64,000 nt of DNA, taken from the NCBI GenBank assembly GCA_963575645.1, contig OY754466.1, forward strand, positions 4,504,001 through 4,568,000, read 5' to 3'. Source of the DNA: Xanthostigma xanthostigma. Taxonomy: Eukaryota > Arthropoda > Insecta > Raphidioptera > Raphidiidae. Under the pieces are notes generated by a model that had not been told where the DNA came from, made no database searches, and saw only the letters and a list, made by a program, of their open reading frames with translations. Each line of letters opens with the position of its first letter. The stretch's first letter is position 1. This document shows, piece by piece, positions 1-11,299 of this stretch. The translations under genes were made by a program, and so were the position numbers.

Positions 1-165
1 TAAAAAATAATTTTTTTAAAATAAGCTTAAAAAGCGTTGGGCGCTCGATGTATGAAAATGTGGAACAAAGCGCCCCACGCTTTTTAAGCTTATTTTAAAA
101 AAAATATTTTTTACTTTTTAGTTCGATATAAAGCGTGTTTTTTAGTTTTTTTTAAACTATATTTT
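1..165. repeat. Palindromic repeat, cut by window edge
   Basis: A hairpin whose arms contain the GCGCCCCACGC core, with A/T-rich shoulders ending in AAACTATATTT. The same palindrome occurs at 20795-21055, 44974-45274 and 63215-63527, where a tRNA-like head accompanies it. Here the left arm runs off the window start and the copy lacks the inner AATACTTGTATTTTTTATT part of the arms. Confidence 0.75.
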
Positions 166-290
166 TACATAAAAACACAGATAGATTCAAAGCAAGCAGC
201 TTTGAGGCTATACGTAAAACACGAATGACAGCTGTTCGCAACTATTAGCTAAAAAATAATAGTGTGGCTATGGAAACGACATCTGAACAA
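166..290. repeat. Dispersed repeat, paired with 34805-34920
   Basis: About 115 bases (ACATAAAAACACAGATA... through the ACGAATGACAGCTGTTCGC region) recur at 34805-34920 with scattered mismatches in the same orientation. No coding capacity; class unknown. It may be an outer part of the palindrome family at 1-165. Confidence 0.55.
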
Positions 291-459
291 TAGTTGATAG
301 GTGATTTTTTTCTTTACTGCCGCCCGAACGTACGTACTTCCCGCATCAGTGCGTGTAATCCCACCAATGCGTAAATGTTATAGACTTTCTGCCTTACAAT
401 TGATTGCGAAAGTATGTACTTTCGATCGAGGTATAAATAAAAAAATTGGAATTGTTTCA

Positions 460-690
460 AGATTATAATGGTGGAAGTAACGGGTATATATTTAAAAGGT
501 TTGGGTAAATATTAAAATTTATTTTACTCTGGTTGAAATAACGCGTATATTTAATAAGGTAGAATGGAAAAATAACGACAATTTGTGTATAAGTTAGTGG
601 AAGTGACGGGTTTCTAATAAAATGATAGACATAATACAATTTTAAAGCCATACTGGTGGAAGCAACGGGAAGGAAAAAAGTTTTGGTTGT
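460..690 (+). repeat. Dispersed repeat with GGAAGTGACGGGT-like internal periodicity
   Basis: Contains variants of GGTGGAAGTAACGGGTAT near 469, 527, 593 and 650, spaced roughly 60 bases, separated by A/T-rich spacers. A second copy with the same order of units is at 33047-33340, and a short relative lies near 8757-8800. ORFs across it look spurious. Class unknown. Confidence 0.6.
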
Positions 691-874
691 GATTTGAGTG
701 TGTTAATTCGCACACATTGTGATGAAACATATACATCGTTCTCTTCGTTTTAATGAGGAGAAGTGCACACAATATGTTCCACCACGATGTGTATGAATTA
801 ATTCAAAATCGATTCAAGAGAAATCTGTATATAAGAACCTCAATAACGTTCAAACTTAAAAATATAATAAATTA

Positions 875-1469
875 CTAGTGTGACCTGTGCGAATTATTCG
901 CACTAAATAAGTATAATAATTATCACTTTACAAAATTATTTTTTAAATATGATTGCAGGTATTCAATTCGTTTCTAATTTTGCACACTGCTTATAACGTT
1001 CTTCTTTTTGTTGTATTACAATATGAAGCTCAGATGACAGATCGAAGAAATATTTTATTAAAATTGTCATAAAGAGGCGCAAGTAGCAAAAGCGTTGAGT
1101 TAAGCCGTCAGATGGCATCATGCAGCATTGCTGTGACGTTGTTCAGCGTTGCTCGCTGTTTTTAAATTAAAGCCGTCAGATGGCAGTATGCAGTATTGTG
1201 TCTGTTGTATTACAATATGAAGGTCAGATGACAGATCGAAGTGTTGACGTTGTTTCAAAATTAAAGCCGTCAGATGGCGGACGTTGTTCAGCGTTGCTGT
1301 ATTTTAATTAATTTACAAAAACAAAAGCAATAATAAATTGTTTAGTTGTCGATGTCAGTAGAGCAAGCAATTGTCTGTAAAATGATATATAATTTATGTG
1401 GGAAAATTGTGAGGTATTTTCTAAAAAGGAAGGCAAACATCTTTAACCTTAGCGTATTAATATATATGA
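875..1469 (-). mobile_element. Non-autonomous Helitron, copy 1
   Basis: Read on the minus strand the element begins TCATATATATTAATACGC, ends with a GTGCGAAT/ATTCGCAC hairpin followed 12 bases later by CTAG, and lies between host A and T with no target duplication. These are the structural signs of Helitrons. There is no Rep/helicase ORF, so the copy is non-autonomous. The interior holds three GCCGTCAGATGGC units and two copies of an ACAATATGAAG...TGACAGATCGAAG block. Short ORFs in it are frame-shadows of the repeat. Confidence 0.88.
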
Positions 1470-2696
1470 TGGTCGACATTCGACCACTGCGCTATTTAGT
1501 AACCTTGAAGTTATGAAATCTAGTCGGGTCAATGGATCAGAAACAGATGAAGTTACAATGATTCATTTCAGTGAAAGCTTTTATAGTGATGCGAACTTAA
1601 TTTCTTTTTACAATTTACAGTGAAGAAGTCTGAAACAAGGAGCGAGAAATGGAAACAGACGAGTGCCGTTAGCAGAGACAGACGTGAAGTTGATTTCAGG
1701 CTGACAGTTACGTAATACACAGGTGACCTGTCTTAAACGAAGAATGTGGGAATTAGAAAATATTCTTAAAACCGGTCAAGTGCTTGTTGGTAGGCTTCAG
1801 TAGTGTTCGTATTAATTATTGGTCGCATTCGTTGTTTGACAAATATCATACCCTAACCTAGAAATACGTCACTGCAATTGTGATATTGTTTTTGTAGATT
1901 ATTAATTAAAAATATTTCGAGTATTATTTTTGCGCTATTAAAATCACTTTGAGGTCTTCCAAAAACCAAATATTGACAAGTAGTGATACTAGTGACATCG
2001 AACGGTTTTCTTGTTTATTAACTCTGATGTAGCCGTGGTTCTTGTCTCCGCTATATTAATAGAAATAAGACAGTCCTATAGTTTTTTTCTATTCCTAAGA
2101 AAAGTTCAGCTGGACTCGTACAACTTGTTAATACATCTTGTTCAAAATAATTTTAGTTGAATGAACTTATAAAGTGCTACTTTTTTGATTTTCAGATTTT
2201 TAAATGTTATGTTTGCAAAGTTATGGGGGTGGGGGGCACATTATTAAGAGTTTATATTTCGGGATATGGTCACCTTAGAAAAAAGTCATTTAAGAACTTT
2301 TAATGCATTTTCAAAGACCAGTTCAACGATATCACATGAAATGGGATTGCGAGAAAATAAAAATTTGTTCTTCAAAATTATAAGGGTTCCGTTGTTTTGC
2401 CATTTGGCTACGGAACCGCAACAAAATGCGTTCCTAGTTTCTCTCATCCTTGGCCTGAATATGTCGGGGAAAACGTTTGCTTTGATTCGACGTGTTTCAG
2501 TTCTTCGCGCAAAGAAACAAACCAACAATTTTCTCTTCCTTTGCTGGAATCCAATCAAAAATACTGCTTTGTGACTCGCCAGTTACGCTAAACCAGGGAT
2601 GATGAACCTATTGGAACCCGTATCAGTACTATATACTATATTGTCGACGCGGTACAAAATCGAAATAATTAAAAACATGTCAGATGTCAACAAAAC
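1470..2696. other. No supported gene
   Basis: I see no convincing gene here. Overlapping ORFs on both strands around 2266-2591 lack recognisable motifs and cover the same DNA in different frames. A poly-G run (GGGGGTGGGGGG) sits at about 2225. Confidence 0.4.
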
Positions 2697-3788
2697 GACT
2701 CCGCACAAATCTTATGGGATTTGGTTCTCGGTTAAATTGAAAAGGGTTTTATTTTATAGTTTAAAGGTCACTAAGAAAAAATGTTCATGCGCGCGCATAG
2801 CCCAAAAACAAATAGATTTTTAGCTACAGATAGGGATATAGGGATATCCATTGAATTCACAAAAATGTTGCATGTTCAACTTTTGACGTGATAACGTCTT
2901 ATAAATTGATGAATCACCAATCTTATAAATTGATAAAACACCGGCTGCATGCACGAAAAAGTGTAACGTTCCTAACGGTCGTAACGTTCGTAACGTTCCG
3001 CCTTTCCCTGTGCGTGCTTTTCTCGAAAACGGCCCTAACGATTTGGATGAAATTTACTGAAAAGGGATTTTGGTGGGCAAAAAATCGTTTTAGCTAGGTC
3101 TCATCTCTCGAAAAAATCGTTTTCTTACAAATTTTATCATTATAAAAATCAATTTTTTGACGTATGAAAATACTTAAATATTGTAAGTAGGTTTTGGAAT
3201 TTTATATAAACAGTGAACAATTGTTTTATAAATAGTATGACAGTTAATCTTTGAGACTTAAATAAATACGAAAGAAAGAAAGTTAATAAAAAAAATTATT
3301 TTTATAGGTGGTGAGTAATTTAATAAATAAAAATTAACCTAAATTTGAAGCGAAAGATGCAATATCATAGATTCGAATTATTATAATTATTATATAAATT
3401 TAGGTTATGTATTACGGAATACGTTATCACGTAAAACTATCGTCCGTAAACCGACTTTACAGACAACCAATTTTTTTGTTTAGAAAAAGAAAAATAGTCG
3501 AAAACTAGGTTATGTTGGAAGGTGTCACCCTGTATAAAATTATAATGTCATATTCGGATTCAGCGCATTTGAAAACATATTTTTGGAGCTTGGGATTTTT
3601 TAAGATTGTGAATTCAATGGATATCCCTATATCTAAAATCTCGCTAAACATATCTATAGCTAAAAATCTATTGGTTTTTAGGCTACGCGCGCATGGACAT
3701 TTTTTCTTAGTGTCCTTTAAACTATAAAATAAAACCATTTTCGATCAATTTAACCTAGAACCAAATCCCATAAGGATCGTGCGAGGTC
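2697..3788. mobile_element. Fold-back element, copy 1, interrupted
   Basis: Inverted arms of roughly 190-270 bases: the left arm starts at GACTCCGCACAAATC and the right arm ends in the matching CGTGCGAGGTC. A compact copy with the same arms is at 59897-60419. Here the centre is occupied by a second repeat family (3010-3475). No ORF longer than about 77 codons. The class cannot be assigned because no clean target duplication is visible. Confidence 0.7.
3010..3475 (+). repeat. Dispersed repeat nested in fold-back element
   Basis: About 465 bases, including the CGAAAACGGCCCTAACGATT region and the ACCGACTTTACAGACAACC end, recur in inverse orientation at 18480-18972, where they are again nested inside a different fold-back element. 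No coding capacity. Confidence 0.7.
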
Positions 3789-3819
3789 CTTTCAAGTATC
3801 TCTATACAAATTTATTAAT

Positions 3820-3934
3820 CAATAAATAAAATTATCGACCAATTTTTCAGACAAATATATTAACAAATTGTCTGAAAAAATTGGTCGATAATTTTATTTA
3901 TTGAAGACTTCTAATCAGGCATTAATCAAAGATT
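3820..3934 (+). mobile_element. PLE-type short hairpin element, copy 1
   Basis: The inverted arms carry ATAAAATTATCGACCAATTTTT, and the right end has the family tail CAGGCATTAATCAAAGATT. It is bounded by a perfect 13-bp target duplication CAAATTTATTAAT (3807-3819 and 3935-3947). The right arm matches the sequence that follows the PLE ORF relic near 29540-29587, so I infer a severely 5'-truncated or folded PLE copy. Confidence 0.75.
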
Positions 3935-3955
3935 CAAATTTATTAATGCACCCAT

Positions 3956-4393
3956 CCCCCGATTTACACGGTACTTGTTTTACACGTTTTCGCATTTACA
4001 CGGTTTTCCAAATAAGTTTTTTTTTGTTTTTATCGCACTCTACTAAATGCTACTGTGATTGAACACGTGCGCTGTGTACACATCTCACGGGGAATCCCGA
4101 GCTTATGTGCTGACTTGCTGCACACGCACACTGTGTCTGTATTTCTTCGCATAAAATTAAAGTTTTATCTACGGAAAATTGTATTTGAGTGAAAGTTTCA
4201 CAGTTTCAGAAAGATTTAATTTTCCATATTATTTCTGTGTACACCTAAAAATATTGAAAAAAATCACAACTGTTAAATAGCAAAATTATGCATTTTCTGC
4301 AAGCTTTTCGATTTACACGGTTTTGACTTGAAAATTTTTAATTTTCGATTTACACGTTTTTCTCAGGAACGTATCTACCGTGTAAATCGGGGG
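3956..4393. mobile_element. MITE with 18-bp terminal inverted repeats
   Basis: Perfect terminal inverted repeats CCCCCGATTTACACGGTA (3956-3973) and its complement (4376-4393). Further GATTTACACG-type motifs repeat inside, next to both ends. No transposase ORF. The superfamily is unclear because the flanking duplication is not obvious. Confidence 0.75.
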
Positions 4394-4912
4394 ATATGTG
4401 TATTATATATTTAGTAGGTTAAGTTATAAAACAGCTTCTAGCTGAGCTGATACCTGTTGGTCTTTAACCAATAAATAATATTATTATTATCATAATTTTT
4501 AGAGTTGAAATGTAACGGCCCCATCGTCCAATCAATTTGATCAGTACCGAAACTAATTCTTTCAGGAAAACCCTGTACGATTTTATAAAAATAATTTTGT
4601 TCCACGAATATTACTAAAAAATATCATTATTTATCATTTTTATTTTGACATTCCGCCGGCTATATTTTTAGTCACTGTTAATTATATTAAAAGTTTCATA
4701 AAAATCGTCCTTTGTTTTTTGTTTTTTTTTTCGTTATAAAGAAATGATAAAATATTTCATTTGTTTTCTGTGAATATTAATTAACAAAACTAGTCGGCAC
4801 TATTTGTCACTGTAATGAGGCGACTGTCACAACTCGTATATTATTGTACATTCCAGGGCTGAGCACAGGGCCGTACTTGTCTATTTGCATTGAAAATAAT
4901 AGGCAATTATAG

Positions 4913-5216
4913 ATTATGTAATAAGATAAGATATTTATTTATTTCATATGTAGCTAAAAAGCTGTGAAATATGTCAATTAATACAATTAAATTTATAAAT
5001 CATGTATAGAGTACAAACATTTGTCAATAAGATATTTTTTTAAATGTCTTTTGAACCGAGGCAAAGGAAGCTGTTTAATATCATGTGGTAATTTATTGAA
5101 GATGTCCACTAAATTAAAATTCACATTTTTTTTATATACAGATGATTTAAGTAGTGGTGTATGCAAATTTCCAGCTTGTCTGGTATTAATAACAAAAAAA
5201 GCGAGTGTGTATTAGA
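4913..5216 (-). pseudogene. LINE 3' end relic, ORF2 C-terminus
   Basis: Minus-strand translation of about 4993-5186 gives a typical LINE post-RT C-terminus: an FNKLPHDIKQL motif, then PRFKRHLKKYL, ending in a stop at 4993-4995. The pattern (FNKLP..., then FK..LKKYL) is common at the end of CR1/RTE/Jockey-type ORF2 proteins. Downstream on that strand an AAATAAATAAATATCTTATC tail is visible. The fragment is 5'-truncated, with no RT core upstream, so it is a dead 3' stub. The exact clade is undetermined. Confidence 0.7.
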
Positions 5217-6258
5217 CCACACGACTGAAGTAAAACCTCTTCCTGCCATATATAATAATGATACAATAATATTCGATAATCTATCACAATATTTTGATTA
5301 GACATCTTGATTTAACGACACAATATAACCTCACTCTGTAGCACATATCTACAAAGACGAAATGTTTAAAATATAATTTTTGATTAATTAATAGACAAAA
5401 TATGTACATATATATTTATATTTAATACATTTAAAAGGATTTTTTAACTAACCCAAAATTTATTTCCCGTTACAAAATGCAGCAAAATTCGATGAAATGT
5501 ATTTTTGATACAAAAAGAATTGTTTTCATTTTAAACGTCAAATAGTTGTCAAAAAAAAAGAATTTCGATTAATGCTCCGTCTTTGTCGCACTCACGAACT
5601 TATATCTCCCTCTCAACTTTCAATATACAAACCGTAACTCTCTCTCTTACTATTTTCACTAACTTATATCTCCCTCTCAACTACCGTTCGCCTCGTCCGA
5701 TGATACACTTCCGTAAACGCTTTCGTCAGGAATTTACCAGCTTACTCCCCAAGTCAAGCGTGCCTAAAGAAGTTTCACTTCAAAAATAAATCTAGATACG
5801 TGGAAGCGTATCAAGCCAAGTTCAAGCAGCAGCAATCATTCAAAGCCGCTTTAACCCCTTAATAACTCAAAATCTGTTTAACATAAACACATGAAAATTG
5901 GTTTATTTATTAAAGCCCCTTAGATTAACTAGAACCCCAAATTTCATAAATACATGATCCAAAATTTTTTTTCGGTATTTCTGAGCCCAAAAAGATTTTA
6001 CTCCTGAGCACGATCCTTAACATGGCCCGATCGAACCCATAGGCTTTTAGGGGTGATGAATTCCACAAAATAATCGTTCTAAGAATCTTTAAGCCTGTTC
6101 AATAAATTCACTATATTGCATGATCAGATTTAGTAGACCGCGTAAGAAAGTCACGTTTGTTTGCAACGCCAACTTACTGAGTAACCCCTTCGCGAAATTC
6201 ACAAAACGCGCTAAAAGAAATTTTATTTCAAAAAACAAAATTTACATTTTTTGAACTA
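5217..6258. other. No gene; short direct repeat
   Basis: The only structure noticed is a direct repeat of AACTTATATCTCCCTCTCAACT (near 5597 and 5663). ORFs here show no motif. The 5830-6110 part resembles 26520-26700 loosely, suggesting decayed repeats. Confidence 0.4.
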
Positions 6259-6766
6259 CAGTGTAAACTCTTTATAACGAAACTCAAGGGACCGAGCATT
6301 TTTTATCGTTATAGAGAGTTACCGTTATATGGAGTGAAGAAAGAAAAACAACTAAATTAACAATAATCTTCAATGTACTGTATAATCTCTTTATAACGAA
6401 TTTTAAGGGACCGAACATTTTTTCCGTTATAAAGAATTTTCGTTATATGGAGGGAAGAAAGAAAAATAACCAATTTTCACAAAATTAATTTATTCCAAAC
6501 ACAGATACAAACACATATACCTATAGTTTGGCGTCATCAAGTGCTTGTTGAATAGATGGTGATGGTTCAGAATGGTCCTTTTTATGTCTGTAAACATTTG
6601 CTGACGCCTAAATATGAACATATTTCTTCGTAATAGAAAATGGCTGTTGCGTTATAAAGAGGGTATTAATGTATAGGTTTTAAGGTAAACCAACCAAATC
6701 GTAAAAATTTCGACGTTATAGGGAGTTTTTCGTTATAACGAAGAACGTTATAAAGAGTTTACACTG
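6259..6766. mobile_element. pogo/Tigger-like MITE, copy 1
   Basis: Terminal inverted repeats CAGTGTAAACTCTTTATAACG..., flanked on both sides by TA, the target typical of Tc1/mariner/pogo elements. The left ~115 bases are duplicated inside (second start near 6376). The middle (ATCAAGTGCTTGTTGAATAG...) matches the transposase-derived part of the copy at 35133-36069. No intact ORF. Confidence 0.8.
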
Positions 6767-7179
6767 TATGTAATTTTTACGACCAACAAAAACCAACACT
6801 CGAAGAAATTTTTTCAATATCATGTGCATTTTAAATTTTAATAGCCTCGACGATGTGGAAACAATTATGAATTAAAGTTGTTAGTTCTCCCGAGGACCGC
6901 CTCGTGTTTGATTAAATTTTTAATTGCATTTTTTCGATTTCTCTGCGCCTCTGTTTAGTTTTAATATGACAAATAACTTGGACCGCACAATAATATAAAC
7001 AACGCTCATGCTCTTCATCTGTCCGTTCGTGTTTTGTTCGGCGTTTGTTTTTTGTTTTACATACAACTTCATCGCGCAAGCAACTGGGATTTAAAAAAAA
7101 CAAACCGACGCTGCGGTTTTTAAGAAGGATTATCGAAAAATGTACGTTCATTTCGCTTTTTATTTAATTCCCTATTCAT

Positions 7180-8021
7180 TTGTTAAAAAAATAGAAATAG
7201 GGCTATGTAAAATATATTTTTGCACGACTCCCTACAAAATAGCTCCGTTTCATGCCTGCATATTAGTAGTAAAATTACGCCCTAGTGCTTTGGATTAAAA
7301 CAAATACAGTGTAAACTCCATTTAACGTCACTCGATATAACGACAAACTCCTTAAAAAGTCGAAATTACTTAACTCTAGTTGGTTTACCTTGTTGCTCGT
7401 ACAATGGATACACTCTAAATAACGACACACCCACTCTAAATAACGACAACAATACGTCATCATTAAGCTTGTTGCTTTGTTGTCGGCATCATGCGTACCG
7501 AAGATTCTAAGAAATTCGTTCTTTTGTTTGTTGGAATATCTTTCATATGTTTAGCTTAGCTGCTTATCGATAAGTTATCATATTCTTAGTTGCCCACAAA
7601 CTTGATATGAATAAAATATTGGAGTAGCGAAAAACGTCAGACAAAGATAACAGACTATCCGCAATAAGCGTTGTAATTTGTGATAGTATGAATGTTTGTT
7701 GGTCAGTTGTAAATTTTATATATTAGGAGTAAATACATATCATAGTAAAGAAATATTAGTGGATTATTTCTTCTCTCCGTTTAACGACAACTCTCAATAA
7801 CACCTGTCCCTTGAGTGTCGCTGTATAGAGTTTACACTGTACATGCAATTTTAACAACAGACATTTTCAAAAGTCACCGGCCCGTTATCATTCAATTTCA
7901 TAAGATGAACAGAGATGGCAGAGCAACACAAAGCAGGTGTAGTTTTCGTAAGTAACTCAAATGGCTGACACACGTAGCTGCCAAATGTATTTATTATATG
8001 TGAAAAACAGCTACTTAGGAG
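7180..8021 (+). repeat. Dispersed repeat split by a pogo-like MITE
   Basis: The flanks of the MITE at 7307-7839 align with an uninterrupted stretch at 46195-46445 (shared segments include ATTTTCAAAAG and GTGAAAAACAGCTA). That paralogue acts as a near-empty site for the insertion. No coding function seen. Confidence 0.6.
7307..7839. mobile_element. pogo/Tigger-like MITE, copy 2
   Basis: Terminal inverted repeats CAGTGTAAACTC at both ends with TA on each side (7305-7306 and 7840-7841). It differs internally from the copies at 6259 and 35133, so it is a separate subfamily. Subterminal TAACGACA repeats are present at both ends. No transposase ORF. Confidence 0.8.
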
Positions 8022-10239
8022 ACTAGCGGCCCGGTTAGACTACGCGTGAATTTGTAGATTTCGGCCATTTTTTCGTCGACGTACCTTGAAAAATCGGTCT
8101 CCAAGAAAAGTGTATTTATTTTAACGCGATAATTTTTTTAGCTTATATCCAACATCTCTATTTAAAATTGAGATATCGATCCGCAACTTTGTGGTCTATG
8201 GTTATGCGAGAATTTTAATTAACTGTGTCACCGAATAAATTTTTGGACAACCCTATTTAAAACCGCGTTAAACTGATATTAAAAATAAAAAAAAATTACC
8301 AAACATTTCAACTCTAATATTATTGAAGCGCAAAAAAAAGTTACAAAAAAATTGAAATAACATTCGATCAAATTAAAATTTCAAACGCGACGTCAAAATG
8401 CGAAACCGTCGAACAAAGTTACCAGTTTTATGAAACTTTTTACATTCCAGATAGTTGATCAGTGAAAGCAATTAAATGAAAACCAACACGTTGGACATTA
8501 CTGAACAATTTTGATTAGTTCATAAGTCCCGGCTTCATCCGAGTGAAAAACCGTACGATTCATTAATACATAGCTGCTTCTCTCTCAGACACGGGCTAAA
8601 GCACTTTTTCCTAAAATATATTTTTTGAACCCGGTGGACCTTAATACGAAAAATATTGGAAAATTTTGAAAAGTAAAATTTGATTTTAATTAGTCCAGTT
8701 CCCTACTTGCGGAGTTGAATTGGTAAAATACGTATAACAAATCATTTTTTTAGACGTGGTGGAAGTACGGGTATATATGAGGTGGGAGAGCGGGTATTTA
8801 TATATAACAAAAATTTCAATCTTCTAAATTTGACGAAGTGCAATCTGTATATTAATAGGCCAACAGTTTTTTAGTCCTACTAGACCGCTGAACCGATTTC
8901 GACGAACAAGATGTCGTTTGAAAGGGCTCTACGTACATATTATGCCAGAATTGCGAAAAGTTAATTTTAAGGATTGAAAATTGATGTTAAAATAATCGAT
9001 TTTTAACAAAACAAAATAGATGATATGTTATGAGCAATTTATATTTTAAACAATTTATCTTTGATATGTCAAAATAATTACGATTAAATTTTAATTTCAC
9101 CTTTAAACGAATACTAAGTTTTCAGCGAGGAGTATTATGTAATATGAATTTTCCCAAATTGTCATAGAATCTAAACTAATCGAGATACGTATTTGTGCTT
9201 AGGCCTAATCGATTTGGCGTACTTTTTTCTTTAAGACACGTCAATATTAGGCATATCGGCAATATTTTTATATTTTTCCAAATATCGTAAATCTGTTCAT
9301 GTTTTCATCCGTTTCGCAAATTTGCAACTTTTTGAGACAGTAAACGATTTTTGGCCTATTTTATATTAACCGAACTTATAGAAAAAATCAAGCTGAAGCG
9401 AATTCCGATCATCCACAACCTTGTATCACTTTTAGTTTCAGAGATATGAGCGGTTATTTATATTATTTGAGAAAAACTTAAAAACGCCATAATTTATAAA
9501 CGACTAATGATACAAAGGTGGGAGTGGTCGGAATCGATTCATCGCGACTTTTTCTATAAAAGTATCCTCAGTTGTAAGTCGTACATAAACAATATCTAAC
9601 AGATTTCTCGGTTTTTTTAAAAACAGAAAAAGTAAGAAAGGGGGGACCCTTCTTTCGAAATGGGAAAATTTTTGAAAATAAAATCATTTGATATTATGCA
9701 TACTTATAGAAAAAGTCATTCTGAATCGATTCCGACCATCCGCAACTCTCTATCTTTTTTAGTTTCGGAGATATAGCCAATTTTAACTGTTTAAATTTGT
9801 ATACATTTTAAACCTTTATAGCGCCTAAACTGATCGAGATACGAATTTGCGCTATTCGACTCAGCGTACTTTTTTCTATAAGATACGTTAATACTAAGCA
9901 TATCTGAGATAATTTTATATTTTTCCAAATATCGTAAATCTGTTCATGTTTTCATCCGTTTTGCAAATTTGCCACTTTTTGAGACAGTAAGCGATTTTTG
10001 GCCTGTTTTATATTAACCGAAATTATAGAAAAAATTGAGCTGAAGCGATTCCGACCATCCGCAACCTTGAATCACTTTTAGTTTCAGAGATATGAGCGGT
10101 TATTTATATGATTTGAGAAAAACTTAAAAACGCTATAACTTTTAAACGGCTCTGTTAGTTTCGGAGATATAGCCAATAGACTATTTATTAATAAATTTTA
10201 CAGTTTTGCATCCGGGTGAAACCGGAACGGGCCGCTAGT
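8022..10239. repeat. 2.2-kb repeat with inverted ACTAGCGGCCCG ends
   Basis: Begins GACTAGCGGCCCG and ends with its complement. The right end read on the minus strand (ACTAGCGG..., then GGTTTCACCCGG) resembles the heads of the repeats at 22878 and 33674. The interior is non-coding, with many paraphrased segments such as TTTCGGAGATATAGCC and the large tandem duplication listed separately. It may be one element or a composite. Confidence 0.55.
9178..10165 (+). repeat. Tandem duplication, period about 647 bases
   Basis: About 325 bases beginning TCGAGATACG (9178 and ~9835) are repeated directly. The anchor AATATCGTAAATCTGTTCATG lies at 9281 and 9928, giving an offset of 647. The copies differ by scattered substitutions and small indels, so the duplication is not recent. 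Confidence 0.8.
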
Positions 10240-10956
10240 CAGAAAATAAAAAGACACGAAAAGAGATTCAGCCTTTGTATTTTCACCTGGTTAATTTCAA
10301 AAGAGCTAATAGAAACCAAAAACAAACCCATTGTTGTGAATTCAATATAATAATGCAAAAAAAACACAACAATAAACTTTAAAAAAACATCCTGCGTGTT
10401 GCCATGCAAAGTTCACTGCCACGAAGTTAAACATTATCAAAACTCCTCGATGAGTTTTTTATTTTTATAATAAAAAATGCAAACAAACACATTCGCCTAT
10501 ACGAACTGAAGTCAAACTGAGAAAAGTTTTAGGAATGTCATATAGTTGAAATTGAATACGGGTAAAAATATGTCACTCTTATATCAGGCTGCCAGAATCT
10601 GAAAGGGATTTCGCTTGGAGAGATGAGTTGACACCGTACAAACTTCATCTCATTCTCCCGCCAATTCACTGTGTCTATCTGTCTCTGTTTTTCACACATA
10701 TGCACGCGTGTCAACTGGGTGACAATACATTACGTAATCTGTACAGTCCCGTTACATAACACTGGCTAGATTGTTCCAATATGGCGGCCATCAATATCGA
10801 ATAATTGCATTGAGCTATCCTTATTTCCCGTTACATAATGGTGATGGAGATAAATATCACAATTGTAGGTTGTGTTTTTAGTGAGTGGAAAATGATTACC
10901 TACGTTAAAAACGAGGGTCAGCGAGTTTTAACGGTCAGATGAGCCATAATATCACA
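10240..10956. other. No gene seen
   Basis: A/T-rich sequence with no credible ORF. CCCGTTACATAA occurs twice (near 10747 and 10827), but no element ends are evident. Confidence 0.4.
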
Positions 10957-10969
10957 AATAGTTGATTTT

Positions 10970-11145
10970 TCAAATAAATAAAATTGTCGACCAATTTTTC
11001 TCAGACTATATATTGACAAAAAATAATATCTTGTGTTATATTGGTTTGTATTTTTATTATTTTTTGTCAATATATGGTCTGAGAAAAATTGGTCGACAAT
11101 TTTATTTATTTGAAGAGTTCTATTCAGACGTTAATCAAAGATTTG
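10970..11145 (+). mobile_element. PLE-type short hairpin element, copy 2
   Basis: The arms carry ATAAAATTGTCGACCAATTTTTC and its complement, with the family tail CAGACGTTAATCAAAGATTTG at the right. A perfect 13-bp target duplication AATAGTTGATTTT lies at 10957-10969 and 11146-11158. The 62-codon ORF across it is a by-product of the palindrome. Confidence 0.8.
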
Positions 11146-11299
11146 AATAGTTGATTTTCATATGATTAATAAAAAAATTTTGAATTTCACTTTCAATTGT
11201 AGGCTAGGTTTGAGTTTTATAGTTTTACTATGGGAAGGGTGGTACGACTACGTTTCACATTTCTTTTGTTTTACTTTGCGCACTAGTGCAAAATGAGTT

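Noticed and set aside
2266-2591. Overlapping sense and antisense ORFs as a gene
   Set aside because: No motif, three frames open at once, no support from context.
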